Shown piece after piece: positions 5,991 through 14,179 of a DNA stretch of 20,228 nt. The notes beneath the pieces were generated by a model that searched no databases, was not told the origin of the DNA, and saw only the letters and a program-made list of their open reading frames with translations. Source of the stretch: Lachnospiraceae bacterium UBA7109 (GTDB lineage Bacteria; Bacillota; Clostridia; Lachnospirales; Lachnospiraceae); assembly GCA_002492335.1 (NCBI GenBank), contig DKYD01000008.1:1-20228 (forward strand), in the 5' to 3' direction. Numbering within the stretch: position 1 is the stretch's first letter; each line of letters starts with the position of its first letter. The position numbers were made by a program, and so were the translations under genes.

Positions 5991-6770
5991 TCAGGATGTC
6001 CTTTTTTTGTTTTTTTCGTAAATAATCCGCAGACCTTTCAATGTAAGCTGTGGATCATACACATCGATCACATCCGTCTCGCTTGCTATAATCTTGCCAA
6101 GTCCTCCGGTAGCCACTACTTTTGCATCGGCGTATCCAGATTCATGCCGGATTTTATTGATAATATATTCTGTCTGTCCGATCTGTCCATATACAATACC
6201 GGCCTGCATGGACGCAATCGTTTCTTTTGCCAGCACAGACTCCGGCTTCTTTATCTCAACTGCCGGAAGCATAGCTGCCTCTCCCCACATCGCCTGCGCC
6301 GAAGTACGGATTCCGGGCGCTATCACCGCTGCTTCAAAGGTTCCATCTGCTCCAACAATATCATAAGTCGTCGCTGTTCCGTAATCAATAACAATCACCG
6401 GACCACCGTGAATCGTATATGCCGCAACCGCATCCACGATCCGGTCTGCGCCCACCTGCTTGGGATTCTCTGTTACAATACGGATCCCGGTCTTAATCCC
6501 CGCGGACACTACCATTGGCTTAATTCCAAAATACTTAATCATCGCACTTCCAAGCGAATGCATGACATCCGGCACTACAGACGCAACAATAACCGCATCA
6601 ATATCTGTACTTAGAATCCCCTGACGCTCTACCAGCTCTTTCAACGTAATCCCATATTCGTCAGAGGTTCGCGGAAGCTTGGTTGTCATACGAAACGTTC
6701 CGAGCAGCTCCTCCCCCCGGAATACTCCCAGCGTAATATTCGTATTTCCTACATCAATCACCAATAACAT
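5991..6770 (-). CDS. coaX: Type III pantothenate kinase
   Basis: Phosphorylates pantothenate, the first step of coenzyme A synthesis, in the cytoplasm. The 259-aa length is usual. It belongs to the ASKHA fold: the ATP phosphate loop DVGNTN at 6-11, the pantothenate-binding GADR at 107-110, the second phosphate motif DYGTATTYD at 129-137 with Asp129, and GGLG near the C-terminus. The start at 6770 has GAGGAGGTAG upstream, lying in the end of the preceding gene; the preceding TAG is one base from this ATG, so translation is probably coupled. Type III enzymes are insensitive to CoA feedback and are characteristic of many Clostridia. The neighbouring birA makes this a small cofactor cluster (CoA and biotin). 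Confidence 0.97.
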   Translation of the reverse strand: MLLVIDVGNTNITLGVFRGEELLGTFRMTTKLPRTSDEYGITLKELVERQGILSTDIDAVIVASVVPDVMHSLGSAMIKYFGIKPMVVSAGIKTGIRIVTENPKQVGADRIVDAVAAYTIHGGPVIVIDYGTATTYDIVGADGTFEAAVIAPGIRTSAQAMWGEAAMLPAVEIKKPESVLAKETIASMQAGIVYGQIGQTEYIINKIRHESGYADAKVVATGGLGKIIASETDVIDVYDPQLTLKGLRIIYEKNKKRTS

Positions 6771-6771
6771 T

Positions 6772-7104
6772 CTATTCTACCTCCTCTCCCAGGAAAAACA
6801 CCTTATAATATAGCTGAAGCGCCTGAAGCAGATCCTGCTTTTCACGCTGCAGCTGTTTGATCTTCAGCTGACTCCCGATATCATCAAACATCGGGTCAAA
6901 CTCCTGTGCTGTAACCTGAAAACACAATTCCCCATTTTCTTCATAAACCAGTGTCAGTATTCCTCCCACGTCATTTACATACAGCACACACATGATCTTT
7001 AATTCATCTTTTATATGCCCCGGAAGGCCTTCAAAATCCGGATTCAGATAATATTTTTCCTCATATGAATTTGCACCGCAAAGTACAACCTGCCCTTCGT
7101 ACAT
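6772..7104 (-). CDS. DUF6145-like hypothetical protein
   Basis: A 110-aa protein of unknown role. I prefer the ATG at 7104 (MYEGQVVLCGANSYEEKYYLNP) because GCGAGGTGAAGA sits directly before it; an in-frame ATG at 7122 has no ribosome binding site. The N-terminal two thirds look like a small beta-rich domain (KIMCVLYVNDVGGILTLVYEENGELCFQV). The last 35 residues (QLKIKQLQREKQDLLQALQLYYKVFF) are a long helix likely to dimerise. I recall this type as the DUF6145 family, found in Lachnospiraceae beside birA and coaX. Its constant position between those two, with its stop one nucleotide from the coaX start, suggests a link with cofactor metabolism or simply a stable operon; neither is demonstrated. 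Confidence 0.8.
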   Translation of the reverse strand: MYEGQVVLCGANSYEEKYYLNPDFEGLPGHIKDELKIMCVLYVNDVGGILTLVYEENGELCFQVTAQEFDPMFDDIGSQLKIKQLQREKQDLLQALQLYYKVFFLGEEVE

Positions 7105-7158
7105 TTCTTCACCTCGCTTCATTCAGATCATGCCCTATAACTCTTCTTTATTTTTAAT

Positions 7159-8139
7159 TTAAACATAACCATAGATACCTCTTACGGATACTTCTCCCGC
7201 ATAGATCTGCTTTCTTTCTCCTTCCAGAGTTTCTACCACCAGTTCTCCTTTATCATTAATTCCAAATGCATGTGCACAGTATTCATTTCCAGGTTCTAAA
7301 ACACGCACTTCTTTCCCGCAATTCACAAGCATTCCATTATATTTTTCACGTAGCCCGGATAAATCCTCAGTCTTCATAAATATCTGATAATTTTCTTCAT
7401 ATCGTGCCATGACAGAGGCAATCAGACCGGAACGCCTGATACGCTCTCCCCCTTCAATCAGAAGAGACGTCGCAGTTTCACGGATGTTTTCCGGAAATGT
7501 GTCCTGGTTCACATTAATACCTGCCCCGGTCACCACATAATTAATCCCCTCAATATCCGTACTCATTTCCGTAAGAATTCCACAAATCTTCTTTTTATTT
7601 AACACAATATCATTAGGCCATTTGATACAGGCGTCCATCCCTGTATTCTCCCGAACCGCCTCCGCTACGCTTAAGGCCATGACAAGCGTCAGCATGGGAG
7701 CCTTGACCGGAGAAAACTCCGGCCGCAGAAGAAGTGTCATATAAATGCAGATTCCCCTCGGTGAATCCCACATACGTCCTCTGCGCCCTCTTCCGGCAGT
7801 CTGCCTGTCGGCCACAACAAGCGTACCGTGCTCCGCACCCTTTTCTCCTTCATATTTTGCCTGAATATTCGTGGAATCTGTCTCGTCATAATAAAGAATC
7901 TCTTTTCCTGCCCAGCGGGTATTTATTACACTCTCAAGCTCCGCCTTTGTCATAATATCCGGGCTTTCAACAAGGCGGTACCCCTTATTGCGTACCGCCT
8001 CAATCTCATATCCTTCTTTTTTTAATTGTTCGATTGCTTTCCATACTGCAGTACGTGAAACATGAAATCTGTCGCACAGCTGCTGCCCGGAAATATAACC
8101 ATTGCTCTCTTTCAGTAATTTCAGGATTTCTGTCTTCAA
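7159..8139 (-). CDS. birA: Bifunctional biotin-protein ligase / biotin repressor
   Basis: Attaches biotin to carboxylase subunits via biotinyl-AMP and, in the long form, represses biotin genes. The 326-aa protein has an N-terminal winged helix-turn-helix (residues about 17-40, SGQQLCDRFHVSRTAVWKAI), so it is the regulatory class. The ligase core follows with the adenylate-binding loop GRGRRGRMW (116-124) and KWPNDIVLNKKKICGIL (173-189), and a C-terminal SH3-like domain. The start is a TTG at 8139, with MKTEILKLL as the expected first helix; no ATG or GTG is in frame before the argF stop 41 nt upstream, and the ribosome binding site is poor. A small GGGG-AAGAA-CCCC hairpin lies in the gap. No BirA operator is visible in this window. 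Confidence 0.95.
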   Translation of the reverse strand: MKTEILKLLKESNGYISGQQLCDRFHVSRTAVWKAIEQLKKEGYEIEAVRNKGYRLVESPDIMTKAELESVINTRWAGKEILYYDETDSTNIQAKYEGEKGAEHGTLVVADRQTAGRGRRGRMWDSPRGICIYMTLLLRPEFSPVKAPMLTLVMALSVAEAVRENTGMDACIKWPNDIVLNKKKICGILTEMSTDIEGINYVVTGAGINVNQDTFPENIRETATSLLIEGGERIRRSGLIASVMARYEENYQIFMKTEDLSGLREKYNGMLVNCGKEVRVLEPGNEYCAHAFGINDKGELVVETLEGERKQIYAGEVSVRGIYGYV

Positions 8140-8180
8140 TTTCTTTCTGCGGGGTTCTTCCCCTTTCCTCTCACTGCTTA

Positions 8181-9116
8181 TTAATTTCCAAGTGTTGCCA
8201 CCATAACTGCCTTAATCGTATGTAAACGATTCTCTGCTTCATCAAATACAACACTTGCCGCGCTCTCAAATACTTCCTCCGTTACTTCTTTTCCCTTTAC
8301 GGCCGGAAGGCAATGCATGAAAATCGTGCTTTCTTTTCCTGTTCTTTCCATAAGCTCTGCATTGACCTGATAAGGAGCCAAAATCGCTATTCTCTCTGCC
8401 GCCTTATCCTCCTCACCCATGGATGCCCATACATCCGTATACAACACGTCTGCGTTTTCCACAGCAGCCACATCATCTGTCACTGTAATAGAAGAGCCGG
8501 ACTCTTTTGCATATTCTTCACACAGATGAATCAGCTCTTCTGTCGGCCACAGGCTCTCCGGTGCAATAATCACAAAGTCAACACCCACCTTCGAACATCC
8601 AATCATCAGACTGTTTGCCATATTGTTGCGTCCATCACCCAGATACACGAACTTAAGTCCTTTCAAATATCCAAAATGCTCACGCATTGTCAGAAGATCT
8701 GCAAGAATCTGTGTCGGATGATATTCGTCTGTCAATCCATTCCAGACCGGAACACCGCTGTATCTGGCAAGCGCTTCTACATGATCCTGCCGGAATCCGC
8801 GGAACTCAATCCCGTCAAACATTCTGCCAAGCACACGCGCCGTATCTTCAATACTCTCTTTATGTCCCAGCTGAATCTCATTGCCGGAAAGATAAGTCGG
8901 ATTTCCTCCTTCATCTGCTGCTCCTACAGTAAATGCACAACGGGTTCTCGTAGAAGGTTTTTCAAAAATAAGCGCAATATTCTTTCCCTTCAGGCTGTCA
9001 CCCGTAATTCCCTGTTTTTTCTTTGCTTTTAAATTTGCCGCCAGATCAAGGAGATATATAATTTCCTCCGGCGTGTAATCTTTTAATGTTAAAAAACTTC
9101 TTCCTTTTAAATTCAT
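8181..9116 (-). CDS. argF: Ornithine carbamoyltransferase
   Basis: Transfers the carbamoyl group from carbamoyl phosphate to ornithine giving citrulline (arginine synthesis, or the reverse in arginine deiminase pathways). The 311-aa protein has the carbamoyl-phosphate loop STRTR at 55-59, HPTQ at 133-136, the DVWASMGE segment of the ornithine region, and HCLPA with the catalytic Cys near residue 270. The ATG at 9116 is chosen for TAAGGAG upstream; the in-frame ATG at 9155 lies inside the preceding gene. It starts 10 nt after the SPFH gene and is followed by birA. No other arginine genes are in the window, so anabolic (argF) against catabolic (arcB) role cannot be decided; the isolated position favours the anabolic assignment only weakly. 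Confidence 0.96.
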   Translation of the reverse strand: MNLKGRSFLTLKDYTPEEIIYLLDLAANLKAKKKQGITGDSLKGKNIALIFEKPSTRTRCAFTVGAADEGGNPTYLSGNEIQLGHKESIEDTARVLGRMFDGIEFRGFRQDHVEALARYSGVPVWNGLTDEYHPTQILADLLTMREHFGYLKGLKFVYLGDGRNNMANSLMIGCSKVGVDFVIIAPESLWPTEELIHLCEEYAKESGSSITVTDDVAAVENADVLYTDVWASMGEEDKAAERIAILAPYQVNAELMERTGKESTIFMHCLPAVKGKEVTEEVFESAASVVFDEAENRLHTIKAVMVATLGN

Positions 9117-9126
9117 GTCATGCTCC

Positions 9127-10086
9127 TTACTGCTCTGATTTCTTATCATCTGCACCGATTTCTGCCAGACTCTTTACAAGTCCTGCAATCCCCTGAATCT
9201 CAGACGGGATAATAATCTTCGTAGCCTTTCCGTCAGCAGCCTTTTCAAAAGCTTCCAGACTCTTCATCGTCAGCACTGCCTCATCAGCCCCGGCTTCCTT
9301 CAGGAAACGGATACCATCCGCATTCGCCTGCTGTACCTTAAGAATTGCTTCCGCCTCACCTTCTGCCTGACGGATCATCGCTTCCTTCTGTGCCTCTGCA
9401 CGAAGGATTGCCGCCTGCTTTTCAGCCTCAGCATCCAGAATTGCAGATTCCTTATTACCTTCTGCCACAAGAATTGTAGATTTCTTCTCACCCTCTGCAC
9501 GAAGAATTGCCTCACGGCGTTCACGCTCTGCTTTCATCTGCTTCTCCATTGCATCCTGGATTGCGGCAGGCGGAATAATATTTTTCAGTTCTACACGATT
9601 TACCTTAATTCCCCATGGATCTGTTGCCACATCAAGGGACGCCCGCATCTTCGTGTTGATCGTTTCTCTGGAAGTAAGTGTCTGGTCAAGCTCCAGATCA
9701 CCGATAATATTACGAAGCGTTGTCGCAGTTAAGTTCTCAATCGCCATAATCGGATTTGCCACGCCATAACAAAACAGCTTCGGATCTGTAATCTGATAAA
9801 ATACAACCGTATCGATCCGCATTGTAACATTATCCTTTGTGATGACCGGCTGCGGTGCAAAATCTACAACCTGCTCCTTCAAATCAACCTTTCTCGCCAC
9901 ACGGTCAATAATCGGAACTTTAAAATGAATTCCGGTTCCCCAGGTAGCACGGTATCCTCCAAGTCTTTCAATAACTACTGCCTGCGCCTGCCTTACGATT
10001 CTTACGCAGGAAATAGCAATCAGAATCAAAATCACTAAAATAACAATCCCCAAAATCTGACCAATAACTTCTCCTAAATTATACAT
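9127..10086 (-). CDS. SPFH/Band 7 (stomatin-like) membrane protein
   Basis: A membrane scaffold of the stomatin/QmcA type, probably an oligomer in membrane microdomains and a partner of the NfeD-like protein encoded just before it. The 319-aa protein has one N-terminal membrane helix (residues about 8-28), the Band 7 domain (about 30-190, with RLGGYRATWGTGIHFKVPIID and the typical QVVDFAPQPVITKDNVTM), then an Ala/Glu-rich coiled region of repeated EGEKKS/EAEKQAAI-type units to about 265, and a C-terminal part with IIIPSE. The start at 10086 has AAGGAGGAAAAG and overlaps the nfeD-like gene by 8 nt, showing translational coupling. It could be called QmcA-like. What it stabilises or regulates is not evident. 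Confidence 0.95.
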   Translation of the reverse strand: MYNLGEVIGQILGIVILVILILIAISCVRIVRQAQAVVIERLGGYRATWGTGIHFKVPIIDRVARKVDLKEQVVDFAPQPVITKDNVTMRIDTVVFYQITDPKLFCYGVANPIMAIENLTATTLRNIIGDLELDQTLTSRETINTKMRASLDVATDPWGIKVNRVELKNIIPPAAIQDAMEKQMKAERERREAILRAEGEKKSTILVAEGNKESAILDAEAEKQAAILRAEAQKEAMIRQAEGEAEAILKVQQANADGIRFLKEAGADEAVLTMKSLEAFEKAADGKATKIIIPSEIQGIAGLVKSLAEIGADDKKSEQ

Positions 10087-10522
10087 TCTTTTCCTCCTTC
10101 TCTTTTACAATCAGCTTTACACCCTGAATTCCTTCGATCGTCACAACCGTATTCTTCGGAATTCTTCCATCCGGTTCATCTGTCTTCGCGGACCATTCCT
10201 GGCCCCGGACCTCTACTCTTCCCTGTGCCTTTAATGTATCAACATCCTCCAGCACCAACGCCTGCTGCCCGATCAGACTCTCCGCATTCGTCTTCTGACA
10301 TTCCTTGTTGAAATATTTCACCGCCACCGGTCTGGTAAGAATCAAAAGCACGGTAGAAACGACGATAAACACGACAAGCTGTACCGCCATTCCAAAGCCA
10401 AGAATACCCGCCAGAAAAGCCACAAGCGCACCTGCCGCAAACCAGATTGTCGTAAGCCCCATGGTAAAGATTTCAATCAACAGTAAAATCACAAACAGGA
10501 TTAACCAATAAATTGTCTGCAT
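10079..10522 (-). CDS. NfeD-like membrane protein, short form
   Basis: A 147-aa protein of the short NfeD/YbbJ class lacking the ClpP-like serine protease domain of the long form. Three hydrophobic segments occupy residues about 1-66 (LILFVILLLIEIFTMG, FAAGALVAFLAGILGF and QLVVFIVVSTVLLILT). Residues about 80-140 are the cytosolic OB-fold, with SLIGQQALVLED, GRVEVRGQEW and the final VVTIEGIQGVKLIVKE. The family partners with SPFH proteins, and the SPFH gene here overlaps it by 8 nt. The start at 10522 has AGAGAGGAG upstream. The two probably form one membrane complex; the physiological purpose is uncertain. Confidence 0.94.
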   Translation of the reverse strand: MQTIYWLILFVILLLIEIFTMGLTTIWFAAGALVAFLAGILGFGMAVQLVVFIVVSTVLLILTRPVAVKYFNKECQKTNAESLIGQQALVLEDVDTLKAQGRVEVRGQEWSAKTDEPDGRIPKNTVVTIEGIQGVKLIVKEKEEKNV

Positions 10523-10567
10523 AATGCTCCTCTCTTTTCATGAATAGTATTTCATAAATCCATATTA

Positions 10568-11383
10568 CTATACTTTACGCTGGAAATCAAACATTTCACA
10601 CCTTCTTTGTCTTGCTGTTTCAAACATCAGTACAGAAGCAGCTACTGCCGCATTCAGGGATTCTACCTGCCCCTTCATCGGAATACGGATGTACGTATCC
10701 GCTTTCTCTGCCACCGCGTCCCTTAAACCATTTCCCTCATTCCCGATAAGAAATGCACAGGGCTTCCGGTAATCCTCTTCTTCATAGGGGTTCTGCCCCT
10801 CCAAATGAGCCGCATAGACAACAATTCCTGCATCTTTCAGCCTGTCAACCGTTTCTGCAATATCCTCTACGTAACAGAACGGCATCCGATAGACAGATCC
10901 CATTGTGGACCGTATCGTCTTTGGATTATAAATATCCACGCTGTCATGACTGAGCAGAATCCCTGTCACCCCCGCTGCTTCTGCAGTACGGATGATCGTT
11001 CCCAGATTGCCCGGATCCTGCAGATTATCCAAAACCATCAGAAACGGACACGGTTCTTCCAGCATCCGTCTCCATTCATACTCTTCCCTTGCCACAAGAC
11101 ATAAAACACCCTGCGGCGTCTTTGTATCCGATACATATGTATATACATGGTCGGACAATATCTCAGGAGTAATCTCGCTCCCGCCAAGCACCTGATTCAT
11201 AACATCCTTTTCGTTTCTGAAAAATGTTTCCGACACATAAACCTCTCTCAGACGCTGTACCGGTATCTCACGAAACATACGAATACCCTCTGTCATAAAT
11301 ATTTTCTCATCGTCTCTTAACTTTTTCTTTTTCCTGAGATTCACAAGATACTTTACTTTTGCATTTGCTGTACTTGTAATCAT
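10568..11383 (-). CDS. TrmH-family (SPOUT) RNA 2'-O-methyltransferase
   Basis: Probably methylates a ribose 2'-OH in rRNA or tRNA using S-adenosylmethionine. The 271-aa protein has an N-terminal substrate-binding region (ITSTANAKVKYLVNLRKKKKLRDDE, then the FMTEGIRMF segment) and a C-terminal SPOUT domain with the three motifs: LDNLQDPGNLGTIIRTAEAAG, FLIGNEGNGL, and IPMKGQVESLNAAVAASVLMFE. The conserved Arg and the NAAVA knot residues are intact. The ATG at 11383 is chosen for AAAGGCTG upstream and because it leaves no overlap with ktrA (stop at 11388); an in-frame ATG at 11410 overlaps it. The target cannot be told from sequence; related proteins are annotated RlmB-like or TsnR-like. Confidence 0.93.
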   Translation of the reverse strand: MITSTANAKVKYLVNLRKKKKLRDDEKIFMTEGIRMFREIPVQRLREVYVSETFFRNEKDVMNQVLGGSEITPEILSDHVYTYVSDTKTPQGVLCLVAREEYEWRRMLEEPCPFLMVLDNLQDPGNLGTIIRTAEAAGVTGILLSHDSVDIYNPKTIRSTMGSVYRMPFCYVEDIAETVDRLKDAGIVVYAAHLEGQNPYEEEDYRKPCAFLIGNEGNGLRDAVAEKADTYIRIPMKGQVESLNAAVAASVLMFETARQRRCEMFDFQRKV

Positions 11384-11387
11384 TTTT

Positions 11388-12029
11388 TCACAGCCTTTCC
11401 AGTATTTCATTCGCTCCTACCAGAATCACCACCATTTTTTCACGAAGAGGCTCTTCCGGATCCGGATTGACATCTACATTCTCATCTTCTTTAATCCCCA
11501 CAACGTTAATGCCATAATTTCGTCTTATATCCAGCTGCTGTAAAGATTTACCGATCCAGTTCTTCGGAACCGCCACCTCCATAATACTATATTCCGATGA
11601 CAGAGAAATCCAGTCTGCAAAATTTGCGGACATCAGATGTTTCGCCGTCCTCTTTCCCATCTCTTCTTCCGGAAAAATAACGCTGTCTGCGCCAATTTTT
11701 TTCAGGACTTTTGCATGCAGCTCATCTCTTGCTTTTGCAAGAACATACGGCACGCCAATTTCTTTTGACACAATCGTTGCCATCACGCTGGCTTCCATAT
11801 TTTCCGATACTGCAACCACAACGCCATCCATATTCCTCGTTCCAAGGGAACGGATCACCTCCGGGTCGCCAAAATCCGCCTTCATGGCATAAGATACTTT
11901 ATTCGCAATCTCTTCTATAATATCCATATCATTATCAACAGCTATCACTTCACACCCCAGATTCTGGAGCGTAACAGCCACGCTCTGTCCAAAACTGCCC
12001 AGCCCAAATACTGCATATTGTTTTTTCAT
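11388..12029 (-). CDS. ktrA: KtrA/TrkA-type potassium channel regulatory subunit
   Basis: Cytosolic gating subunit of the Ktr potassium uptake system. The 213-aa protein contains an RCK-N Rossmann domain starting YAVFGLGSFG with the nucleotide motif GxGxFG at 9-14 and the acidic VDND at the end of strand 2, binding ATP/ADP or NAD(H). An RCK-C domain follows from about 135 (SIMEVAVPKNWIGKSLQQLDIRRNYGINVVGIKED), which in related proteins binds cyclic di-AMP. The single-repeat length marks it as KtrA/KtrC rather than the double E. coli TrkA. AAGAAAGGG precedes the start, 16 nt after ktrB. Whether cyclic di-AMP controls this copy is inference from the family. Confidence 0.95.
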   Translation of the reverse strand: MKKQYAVFGLGSFGQSVAVTLQNLGCEVIAVDNDMDIIEEIANKVSYAMKADFGDPEVIRSLGTRNMDGVVVAVSENMEASVMATIVSKEIGVPYVLAKARDELHAKVLKKIGADSVIFPEEEMGKRTAKHLMSANFADWISLSSEYSIMEVAVPKNWIGKSLQQLDIRRNYGINVVGIKEDENVDVNPDPEEPLREKMVVILVGANEILERL

Positions 12030-12045
12030 AACCGATGCCCTTTCT

Positions 12046-13425
12046 TTAACCTATCATAATCTTCTCTTCCGGCAGAACCCGGACTCTGTCTCTTGGATTT
12101 GCCTTACCTGCGAATAAAAGCGCCAATGAGACCGGTCCCAGACGCCCCATATACATAAGTACCATAATCACAGCCTGGCTGGCTCTTGTAAGCGTTGGCG
12201 TAAGATTCGCGGTAAGTCCGACCGTTCCCATCGACGATGCTGTTTCAAACATAATATCAATCAGCGGAATCTGATCCGGTTCTATAATTGTAATCAAAAA
12301 AGTTCCTGTCAGAAATGTTAAAAATGCAATCACAACTACCGAAAATCCGGTACGGAAATCACTGTGTGAAATTCTTCTCCCAAAACATTCCGTGTCATTT
12401 CCTCCGCGAATTACTGTAATACAGGATAAAATCAACATCGCTATCGTTGTCGTCTTCACACCGCCTGCTGTTCCTCCGGGAGAACCACCGATAAACATCA
12501 GGATACAGCTTAAAAATTTGGACTCTTCATGAAGCGCCGCCTGCGGCACTGTATAAAATCCCGCCGTCCTCGTTGTCACGGACTGAAACATGGACGCCAG
12601 TATTTTATCTCCGAAAGACATCTTTCCTATCGTATCCGGATTCTGATATTCCATGAAGAAAAAACAGATCGTACCGAACACAAGCAGGAAAAATGTCGTC
12701 ACAATGGCAATCTTGGAATGAAGCCTGAGGCGCGTAAACCACCAGGATTTCGGAACCTCTTTCCGGTAAATTCTCTTTCCGTTTTCAATTACATCATACC
12801 ACACCGTAAATCCAATACCACTTAAAATAATAAGCAGCATAGTTGTAATATTAATGACCGGATTATCCACATATCCGGCAAAACTATTCTCACCTAAAAT
12901 ATCGATCCCCGCATTACAAAATGCAGAAACTGCATGAAAAATCGAATAGCCAATCCCCTTTATTACTCCATACTCCGGCACAAATTGAAACGCATACAGG
13001 ACAGCGCCTGCACCTTCCACAACAAAAGTCCCCCAGATAACCTTCCGCACGAGTCCCACAATTCCACCCAGGGAATCGGAATTGTAAGTCTCATGGAGCA
13101 GCACACGTTCTCTTACCGTAATCTTCTTTCTGAGAATCAGGAAAAAAAATGTCGCGCATCCGATAATTCCAAGTCCGCCAATCTGAATCAGCAAAAGCAG
13201 AACAATTTTACCAACCAGCGTAAACTGTGTTGCCGGAACCACCGTGACAAGTCCCGTCACACACACGGAAGTCGTCGACGTAAAAAGTGCATCCATAAAT
13301 GTAATTGGCTGCTGATTGCATACCGGAAGCCATAACAGAACTCCTCCCAGAAGAATGACTCCAAGGAATCCTGCCGCCAGAATCCCCATCGTATTCCATC
13401 TGATATTTTTTCTTCTATGTTTCAT
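12046..13425 (-). CDS. ktrB: KtrB/TrkH-type potassium transporter
   Basis: Membrane potassium-translocating subunit. The 459-aa protein has the four-fold M1-P-M2 arrangement, with filter glycines visible in each P-loop: TTSTTTSVCVTGL-type near residue 55, SAFCNAGI in the second, TTRTAGF in the third and SSMGTVGLT in the fourth. Basic loops such as IRGGNDTECFGRRIS lie between them, with many predicted membrane helices. The start at 13425 has a moderate GGTGA site. It is directly followed by ktrA (16 nt) and preceded by the response regulator (64 nt), so the four genes form a likely operon. KtrB proteins may use sodium coupling; that is family knowledge and not visible here. Confidence 0.95.
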   Translation of the reverse strand: MKHRRKNIRWNTMGILAAGFLGVILLGGVLLWLPVCNQQPITFMDALFTSTTSVCVTGLVTVVPATQFTLVGKIVLLLLIQIGGLGIIGCATFFFLILRKKITVRERVLLHETYNSDSLGGIVGLVRKVIWGTFVVEGAGAVLYAFQFVPEYGVIKGIGYSIFHAVSAFCNAGIDILGENSFAGYVDNPVINITTMLLIILSGIGFTVWYDVIENGKRIYRKEVPKSWWFTRLRLHSKIAIVTTFFLLVFGTICFFFMEYQNPDTIGKMSFGDKILASMFQSVTTRTAGFYTVPQAALHEESKFLSCILMFIGGSPGGTAGGVKTTTIAMLILSCITVIRGGNDTECFGRRISHSDFRTGFSVVVIAFLTFLTGTFLITIIEPDQIPLIDIMFETASSMGTVGLTANLTPTLTRASQAVIMVLMYMGRLGPVSLALLFAGKANPRDRVRVLPEEKIMIG

Positions 13426-13489
13426 GTGATTTCACCATTCATTTATCAGGTACCTTTTCTAAGTTAAATGTCCTTTATCTACCTTATCG

Positions 13490-14179
13490 CTACACCTTAA
13501 AGCGGTATCCAACACCCCATATCGTCTCAATATACTGCGGATTAGATGTATCCATCTCCACTTTCTCACGTATCTTCTTAATGTGTACTGTGACCGTCGC
13601 AATATCCCCGATGGACTCCATATCCCATATCTCCCGGAACAACTCTTCCTTCGTATATACATGGTTCGGATGGCTTGCGAGGAAAGTAAGAAGATCAAAT
13701 TCTTTTGTCGTAAACGTCTTTTCTTTTCCCCGGATCCAGACTCTCCTCGCCGTCGTATCAATCTTAAGCCCGCGTATTTCTATCACCTTATTTTTGCTGA
13801 CAGCGCTTCCTGTCAGCCGGTCATATCTGGCAAGATGTGCTTTTACCCTCGCCACAAGCTCACTGGGACTGAAGGGCTTGGTCATATAATCATCCGCTCC
13901 CAGGCCGAGTCCACGTATCTTGTCAATATCATCCTTTTTCGCCGACACCATGATAATCGGTGTATTCTTCTCTTCCCGGACTTTTTTGCATATCTCAAAT
14001 CCGTCGACTCCCGGAAGCATCAGATCCAGGATAAGCAGATTGTATTCTCCGTCCATTGCCTTGTCAAGCCCTGTCTCCCCGTCATTTGCCACCTCTACCT
14101 GAAAGCCTGAAAGCTCCAGATAATCCTTCTCAAGATCTGCAATCGCTTCTTCATCTTCAATAATCAATATCTTATTCAT
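13490..14179 (-). CDS. OmpR/PhoB-family response regulator
   Basis: A 229-aa two-component regulator. The receiver domain (residues 1-118) has the acidic pocket Glu8-Asp9, phospho-acceptor Asp52 (LLILDLMLPGVDG), Ser79 and Lys101 (MTKPF). The C-terminal winged helix (residues about 128-228) ends with the usual TIWGVGYRFKV. AGGAGG precedes the ATG at 14179, which overlaps the last codons of the sensor kinase by 8 nt, so it is translated by coupling. The kinase-first order is opposite to the more common one. Because ktrB-ktrA follow at 64 nt, control of potassium uptake is plausible but unproven. The target promoters are unknown, and envelope or stress targets are as likely as potassium. Confidence 0.95.
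   Translation of the reverse strand: MNKILIIEDEEAIADLEKDYLELSGFQVEVANDGETGLDKAMDGEYNLLILDLMLPGVDGFEICKKVREEKNTPIIMVSAKKDDIDKIRGLGLGADDYMTKPFSPSELVARVKAHLARYDRLTGSAVSKNKVIEIRGLKIDTTARRVWIRGKEKTFTTKEFDLLTFLASHPNHVYTKEELFREIWDMESIGDIATVTVHIKKIREKVEMDTSNPQYIETIWGVGYRFKV

Noticed and set aside
5919..6614. Plus-strand open frame of 231 codons opposite coaX
   Set aside because: Antisense to a clear pantothenate kinase; no recognisable motifs and no initiation signal.
8313..9032. Long plus-strand open frame (239 codons) opposite argF
   Set aside because: It lies entirely antisense to argF, which has all catalytic motifs; composition is Cys/His/Arg-rich as expected for a shadow frame and it has no ribosome binding site.
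13459..13761. Minus-strand frame of 100 codons overlapping the response regulator
   Set aside because: Out of frame with the response regulator, very Arg-rich, no ribosome binding site.
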